From the NCBI GenBank assembly GCA_009760855.2, contig WPIO01000001.1, positions 11,608,001 through 11,672,000 on the forward strand: a stretch of 64,000 bases of DNA, written 5' to 3'. Below the pieces are notes generated by a model. That model was not told the origin of the DNA. It was given only the letters and a program-made list of their open reading frames with translations, and made no database searches. The translations under genes were made by a program, and so were the position numbers. Of this stretch, positions 60,001 through 64,000 are shown piece by piece. Each line of letters starts with the position of its first letter. The first letter of the stretch is position 1. The DNA is from Cristatella mucedo. Lineage: Eukaryota > Bryozoa > Phylactolaemata > Cristatellidae.

Positions 60001-61157
60001 GATGCCTTGGCCGGCGATGAGCCAAGGTGCCTGGATGTCTCCTTGACCTGTTGAGGCCAGCCCTTGCCATAGAGACGCTCGGTTCGCGATCAGAACATGC
60101 CTCCAGCTGCTCACCTCTCTGAGGGTACAAGATCAGTTTTGATGTCACTGCATGGAGATGGCCATTAAACCTAGAAATTGCGAGGCTTCTGAAGATCTCA
60201 GATGGTACTGTTAGGAACATTATTAGGAAACATTTGGGCCAAGGTAACACAGAGGCACTGCCGAGATTGGGTCACCCTTGAGTAACTTCTTCGATGCTGT
60301 CCAATGCTGGGATGGGCAAGCAAAATCCAGCCTTGCATTTTTGTGCTGAACAGTCAACAATGACTTGCAGTTGTCCACCAGTGTATTCAGTCCTTGTTCC
60401 TTAAGCCATCTACTCATGCTGTTCTGGCTTACGACCATTCTGGTTGCTTGGTAGAGATTCTGGCAGTGCATTTTAGCAGTGGCAAACCTGTCCTTCAGAG
60501 CCATGCTTTTGAGGAGCCTGTCCTCCCTCGGAGAAGTTACTCAAGAGCGACCCGATCTCGGCAGTGCCTCTGTGCTACCATAGTCCCGACGTTTCCTAAT
60601 AATTTTCCTAGCATTTACCAGCAACTGCTCAGCTCACTACTTTCATCCTTGTTGCTAATGAGACAAGTTAAGTTTCATCCTTGTTGCTAATGAGATAGGT
60701 TCCAAGGTCCTTAAAAGATAAGGCTGTGATTTTTTCCTCCGCAGTTGTATAGTTTAGTTTTTTAGGTAGTTTGAGCTTAACACTGATGTATATATTATGA
60801 GCAAGTTGTTTGTTCTTGGGCAGCATCACAGTTCTTTTGATTTCGATAGATAACCTCACTTACACATGTTCTGCATTCATTTCAATTACAACACCTGTGT
60901 GTTGTTTCTTCACTTTCACATCAAGTGAGAATGCACACATCTGGACACGGGTGTGCTCATGCACTGCTGCGATAAGTGGTTGGTGGCCATATTGCATTTG
61001 CATTAATGTTGGCATAGTGATTTGGTCATGGGCCTTGAATTTTATCTCAACTTCATTTCAAGGTGCTGCAACGGCAGGCTTGACGTCACAGCAGGTAGCA
61101 GAGGATCTCAGCAAACTTGGCCTATCTGCGGACAAGAGTGCTGGTTTGAGCAAGCAG
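53929..61157 (+). CDS. COMMD7: COMMD7-like gene, exons 1-4, 3' end outside window
   Basis: Four exons, 53929-54018, 54251-54304, 57881-57983 and 61063-61157, join in phase (0, 0, 1, 0) to 114 residues. The order of segments follows human COMMD7: ADFQSLNKLTEKIF, EVSKVVLEFLVQP, RFVDDIQAIAE, TKSLLLFVN and LTSQQVAEDLSKLGLSADKS. COMMD proteins form a ring with CCDC22 and CCDC93 in the Commander complex (endosomal recycling), and COMMD7 is also reported to affect NF-kB. This part is the helical N-terminal domain; the defining C-terminal COMM domain (about 80 residues) would lie to the right of 64000, and I found no further exon between 61158 and the edge. Introns are 232, 3576 and 3079 bases and contain LINE fragments and a Tc1 relic. 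Confidence 0.78.
54251..54304 (+). CDS. COMMD7: COMMD7-like exon 2
   Basis: Acceptor GGTCCATTGCAG, 18 codons IFNEVSKVVLEFLVQPRQ, donor CAG|GTAGGT. Confidence 0.78.
54640..55310 (+). mobile_element. LINE lineage A RT C-terminus, with nested lineage B tail
   Basis: It reads VSSIVKSANFQLHKIAKIRA at the left, then, after an interruption at 54767-54842, FVKSRLDFCNSLVSGLPACA, CHISPLLANLHLLPVKQRIE and SYAPKAWNSLPTCV. The open C-terminal segment ends at 55316. No 3' untranslated tail follows. In COMMD7 intron 2. Confidence 0.8.
54767..54842 (+). mobile_element. Lineage B LINE tail inserted in lineage A
   Basis: AAAACTCTCCTGCGTAACAC to GGAGATACATTACATTAC is the terminal 75 bases of lineage B. The lineage A sequence is interrupted at GCACTTGT / CATTTGTG, consistent with a short target-site duplication. 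Confidence 0.75.
55320..56090. other. Intronic sequence, nothing recognised
   Basis: Part of COMMD7-like intron 2. No repeat family or exon recognised. Confidence 0.4.
56095..56580 (+). mobile_element. LINE lineage B 3' end
   Basis: Contains an open segment at 56216-56458 reading DNKLAVPFLCLKPACDRSFS and LWNSLPQFLGNDNYSLAADY, then the tail ending GAGATACATTACATTGCG. 5'-truncated. Confidence 0.75.
56600..57880. other. Intronic sequence, nothing recognised
   Basis: Rest of COMMD7-like intron 2, ending with the T-rich acceptor tract ATTTTTTTAG. No transposon protein found. Confidence 0.45.
57881..57983 (+). CDS. COMMD7: COMMD7-like exon 3
   Basis: Acceptor GAGATTTTTTTAG, 34 codons and one base, donor AACA|GTAAGT. 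It reads SSRFVDDIQAIAERGKTDEQ and then VTKSLLLFVN. The leftover A joins GT of exon 4 to make Ser. Confidence 0.75.
58165..58240 (+). mobile_element. LINE-type tail, degenerate
   Basis: GTATAGTGCCTTGTAGAGAC...TCTTGGGGCACTATGAAAAC then TATTATTGTTG resembles the lineage A tail at lower identity. Confidence 0.4.
58757..58880 (-). repeat. SINE family 2, reverse
   Basis: Starts ATTTGTATTGCGCCTTAAGG and includes CCCAGGGCTCGAGCCCAAGA and CTCTGGGCTAAACTAAG, the boxes in reverse. Confidence 0.65.
59120..59205 (+). mobile_element. LINE lineage A tail only
   Basis: GCAAATATAAAGTGCCTAGA, GAGATAGAGTTCTCTGAGGG, then an ATTATTATT run. Intronic in the COMMD7-like gene. Confidence 0.65.
59700..60620 (+). mobile_element. 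Tc1/mariner relic with internal fold-back
   Basis: The plus strand at 60174-60281 reads a Tc1 helix-turn-helix, EIARLLKISDGTVRNIIRKH and TEALPRLGHP. From about 60290 to 60612 the minus strand reads the same HTH end (RDYGSTEALPRSGRS) followed by the next transposase segment VSQNSMSRWLKEQGLNTLVD and HKNARLDFACPSQHWT. The HTH end therefore occurs twice in opposite orientation (60213-60292 and 60531-60609). Stops break both parts; the catalytic DDE region is absent. ACTGCTCTCCAAAAGTTTCT near 59708 may be the left terminal repeat. Confidence 0.7.
61063..61157 (+). CDS. COMMD7: COMMD7-like exon 4
   Basis: Acceptor CTTCATTTCAAG, then 31 codons with LTSQQVAEDLSKLGLSADKS, the most conserved part of this fragment, and donor AAGCAG|GTTTGG, which is weak but keeps G at +5. 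Ends in phase 0. Confidence 0.75.
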
Positions 61158-61340
61158 GTTTGGTGCTTAGCATTTGTAAAACTAGTGGCATGTGTTATTT
61201 TGGTAAAACTGTTAGCATGGGTATTTTTTATTCCAGCATGATGAAATCGAATGCATTAAATGTTGTATGTGCACTTGTCCAGAATGAACATAGAGCTGCT
61301 TGCTTAACATGCTATACTGTTGAGATAGAGTTGAATTTTG

Positions 61341-61443
<103 letters not shown>

Positions 61444-61504
61444 CTCTAGTCTCTAAAGTACACACATTTCACCTCTTGTGGGACACGGGCCTGCACTAAT
61501 AAAA

Positions 61505-62560
61505 CATTTCTGTAGCACCCTAAGAGAACAAAATCTTTCTAGACACTTAATATTTGCGGGATAGGGAGCGTGTCAATTGATGAGTTATCACTTACACAAT
61601 TCAGCGTGCGAAAGCACTCAAAGGACAGTTCATACGTCGCAGCAAATGCTGTGAGGAGCTCGTGGATTCCCTAGCTTTTTTTTAAAATTCATCATGTGTG
61701 GAGATATCAGGATGTCAGGTTTGAGTGCCTGGGAGCATGTTGATCAGAAAGCGTGGCCTGCAAGTATTCGAGGTTTGTTTTGAGGCACAGGTAGCGACCA
61801 GAGACAGACGAGCAGGTGGTTTGTTGGGAAGCCTGATTAGGCTGCCTATAGATTTGCTGGAGTCAGAGAATGGGTGACGGAATCTTGCACTTAATACACT
61901 GCTCGATGGGGAGCTAGTGCCGACCGGTGAGTAGTGCATTGTGGCCGTTGCTACTTCAACGACAAACTAGCCTAGCTGCAGAGGTTTGCATCAACAGTAA
62001 GCTTCTTATTAAACATGCAGGAACGTCTGAAAGATCTGAAGTCTCAGCAGGATATTACATATGCATGTACCAGATTTATTATCGATTACCTAAGCAAGTC
62101 CGAAATTTTCGGGTGACATGCAGCTGAAAGTAGGCAGCCTTGGCTGCAGAGCTGATTTGCTTGTCTAGTGAAGAGTGATTTTGGAACATGACATCCAGAT
62201 TCCGTTCAGAGGCTGAAGGAGCCCATTTTGAGGATTATGCTTTGGTTTGATCGTCATTCAATTTGAGAAAGTTTGCTGCCATCCCCCAAATGTAAGTTTC
62301 AGCAATACATCCTGCAATAGAACTGAGAGAGTTTAAGATGCTGGAAGGCAGGCAAGGATCAAAGCACAAGTACCCATGTGTGTCATCTGCATTAAAATTC
62401 AAGCCTAGATTGTGCTTGGTGATCAACTCAGGAAGAGGGAGGGTATTTATTATGACAACGATTTGACCGTAAATGGTACCCTGGGAAACTCGATACTTAA
62501 AGAAGCTCTCCGGATGACAATTGGCTGTTACCACTTACTTTCTGGAATTCGTCTACTTAG
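61505..62560 (-). mobile_element. LINE lineage C RT fragment, reverse, degenerate
   Basis: The minus strand reads an RT core near 62534-62235 (GLNFNADDTHGYLCF, with the catalytic YADD changed to NADD, and MAANFLKLNDDQTK), then C-terminal scraps and a tail with the ACCCTAAGAGAAC motif at 61517. Multiple frameshifts; inactive. Confidence 0.65.
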
Positions 62561-64000
62561 ATAGGACCTAGACCACTATAGCACAGCCTGCAATACCGAG
62601 GCGAAAAGTGTATTGATAGCGATTTACTCGAAATCCTGACTAGAACTTACTTGCTAGATTTGAGTTTTTGATAAGAGCCCATCTTGTCTAGCAAGATTAT
62701 TTCCAGCATCTTTGATTAAGTTGGCATAGGAGAAGGCAGGGTGGAAGTTGCTCATGCTCTCCTAGTCCTCCTTGTGTCGACGTCGTAATATTGCCTATTG
62801 CCTTCGTAATAGTGCCTTTTATTGTATGAAAGCCGTTTTGAAAGATGCCAAGACGAAACCTGTGGCTAACGACAAATTTATCATGTTTAGCTATTTAGGC
62901 AGCAGTAAATCAAGTTATCTCAGAAGAAGAACACTAGCACTAGGTAAGGGGTGTAGTGGGCTAGTAGTTTTCTTAGACCTGGAGAAAGTGGCCAGAGCCA
63001 GGATTTTCATCTAGGCGGCAAGACTTGCAAAATTGTTGTGTAAGGGCAAGACCTGAAATAGTGTCAAGTAGTTGGGGCTAGACCTGTAATTGATAAAAAT
63101 TATAGCCCACAATTAGTGTTTACTGGACACGAGCTCGGCAGTTGCTCATTGAGTTTAGTTATTAAGACATAATTTCTTCGCTGGTGACCGGTCATGAGCG
63201 TTTGTTGAGGCCGGTGGCGGCCGAGCTTGCTGCCTCAATGTAGGGTGGCAAATGCCCTATGGCTGTGCCACTGCGTGGAAAGGAACTTCGAGATGGAGTC
63301 TGCAAGAGCAAGCTTGAAGTTGGATGTTGAGACAGCAAGGAATGGCATTTTGAAGACCGGGGGGGTGTTCCCTTGGGGATGAACAATCGACTAGATCACA
63401 TCAAGTTAGCTGTGTACGGTGCTAACTTTGGTGCAGTCAAGGAGATGGTTGCACTACTTTGGTGCAGTTAAGAAGATGATTGCCCTATGTTCTTATGAAA
63501 GCTAGACATGACCTTGACTATGATGGATCGGTACGACCTACAACTGTAGGCCAACAAACCAGTCCTGATCTCTGGTATGCTTTCTCAAGCTTGTGCTTTG
63601 CAGTGCTAGCTGGTTTAACGTTTGCAGTAAACCACATGCCATCTTGGCGAGAGCGTTCATTGACCTTAGTCGGAGAGGCAAACTCGTCCAGAACATTGAT
63701 TGGTAAGCATCACGTTGTAGCAACCCACTAGAGATGGCAAGTCGTATGGAGGATTGAGAAGAAGTGGCAAATTTGTTTTAGTGAAAAGCTTTAATATAAA
63801 AGTTCTCAAGATTTTTCAGTCTGCAGACTATATTTATTATCACAGGGGATAAATACTGCAGAGAGAAGGGAGATCTACATGTGGTTGGATGTACAGATTA
63901 CATAATACAGTTCACTCTGCATATAAGAATATCGGATGTAGGAATACTTCGCTTATGAGTATAATAGCAGTTCTGCATCCCAGATTTTTTAGTTAGAAAT
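62561..64000. other. No gene recognised; expected to lie in a COMMD7-like intron
   Basis: I looked for the conserved DMEWKFG-type COMM-domain segment here and did not find it. No repeat family recognised. Confidence 0.4.

Overview
The window reads as nuclear DNA of a bilaterian animal, most likely an invertebrate. Genes are split by GT-AG introns, one of them is an orthologue of the metazoan-specific nuclear receptor COUP-TF, and the intergenic and intronic DNA is full of 5'-truncated non-LTR retrotransposons, tRNA-derived SINEs, hAT and Tc1/mariner relics and long microsatellites. I cannot name the species. There is no bacterial-style operon, no CRISPR array and no canonical RNA gene; the tRNA-like stretches are SINE heads.

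Layout, left to right. (1) 1-7.4 kb: two GC-rich blocks carry long open frames that join in phase across a 1.7 kb intron (3383-4632 and 6321-6881, + strand). They predict an Ala/Gly/Ser/Arg-rich protein I do not recognise. (2) 7.4-21 kb: mostly retrotransposon debris, SINEs and microsatellites, with one possible Lys/Arg-rich exon near 10.1 kb. (3) 21.1-46.4 kb: a CpG-rich promoter region and the complete three-exon coding region of a COUP-TF (NR2F, seven-up type) nuclear receptor, about 532 residues, with introns of 4.5 and 17.5 kb. (4) Inside the 17.5 kb intron, on the opposite strand, lies a chain of exon-like segments starting with an ATG at 44631 and running down to about 28.9 kb. The first three exons join in phase with good splice sites; the later ones are progressively less certain. 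I do not recognise the protein. The same intron holds the best-preserved LINE copy and a hAT element with terminal repeats and target-site duplication. (5) 46.4-53.9 kb: COUP-TF 3' region, then repeats and a perfect palindrome. (6) 53.9-61.2 kb: the first four exons of a COMMD7-like gene, + strand, whose C-terminal COMM domain lies beyond the right edge. (7) 61.2-64 kb: more LINE debris.

The protein genes show no pathway link: COUP-TF is a DNA-binding transcription factor, COMMD7 a Commander-complex/NF-kB-related adaptor, and the other two are unassigned. The repeats do form a system. A CR1/Jockey-type LINE (lineage A here) and a tRNA-headed SINE share the same 3' tail, which points to a LINE/SINE mobilisation partnership. 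A second LINE lineage (B) ends in an ACATT-type tail and is found nested in lineage A.
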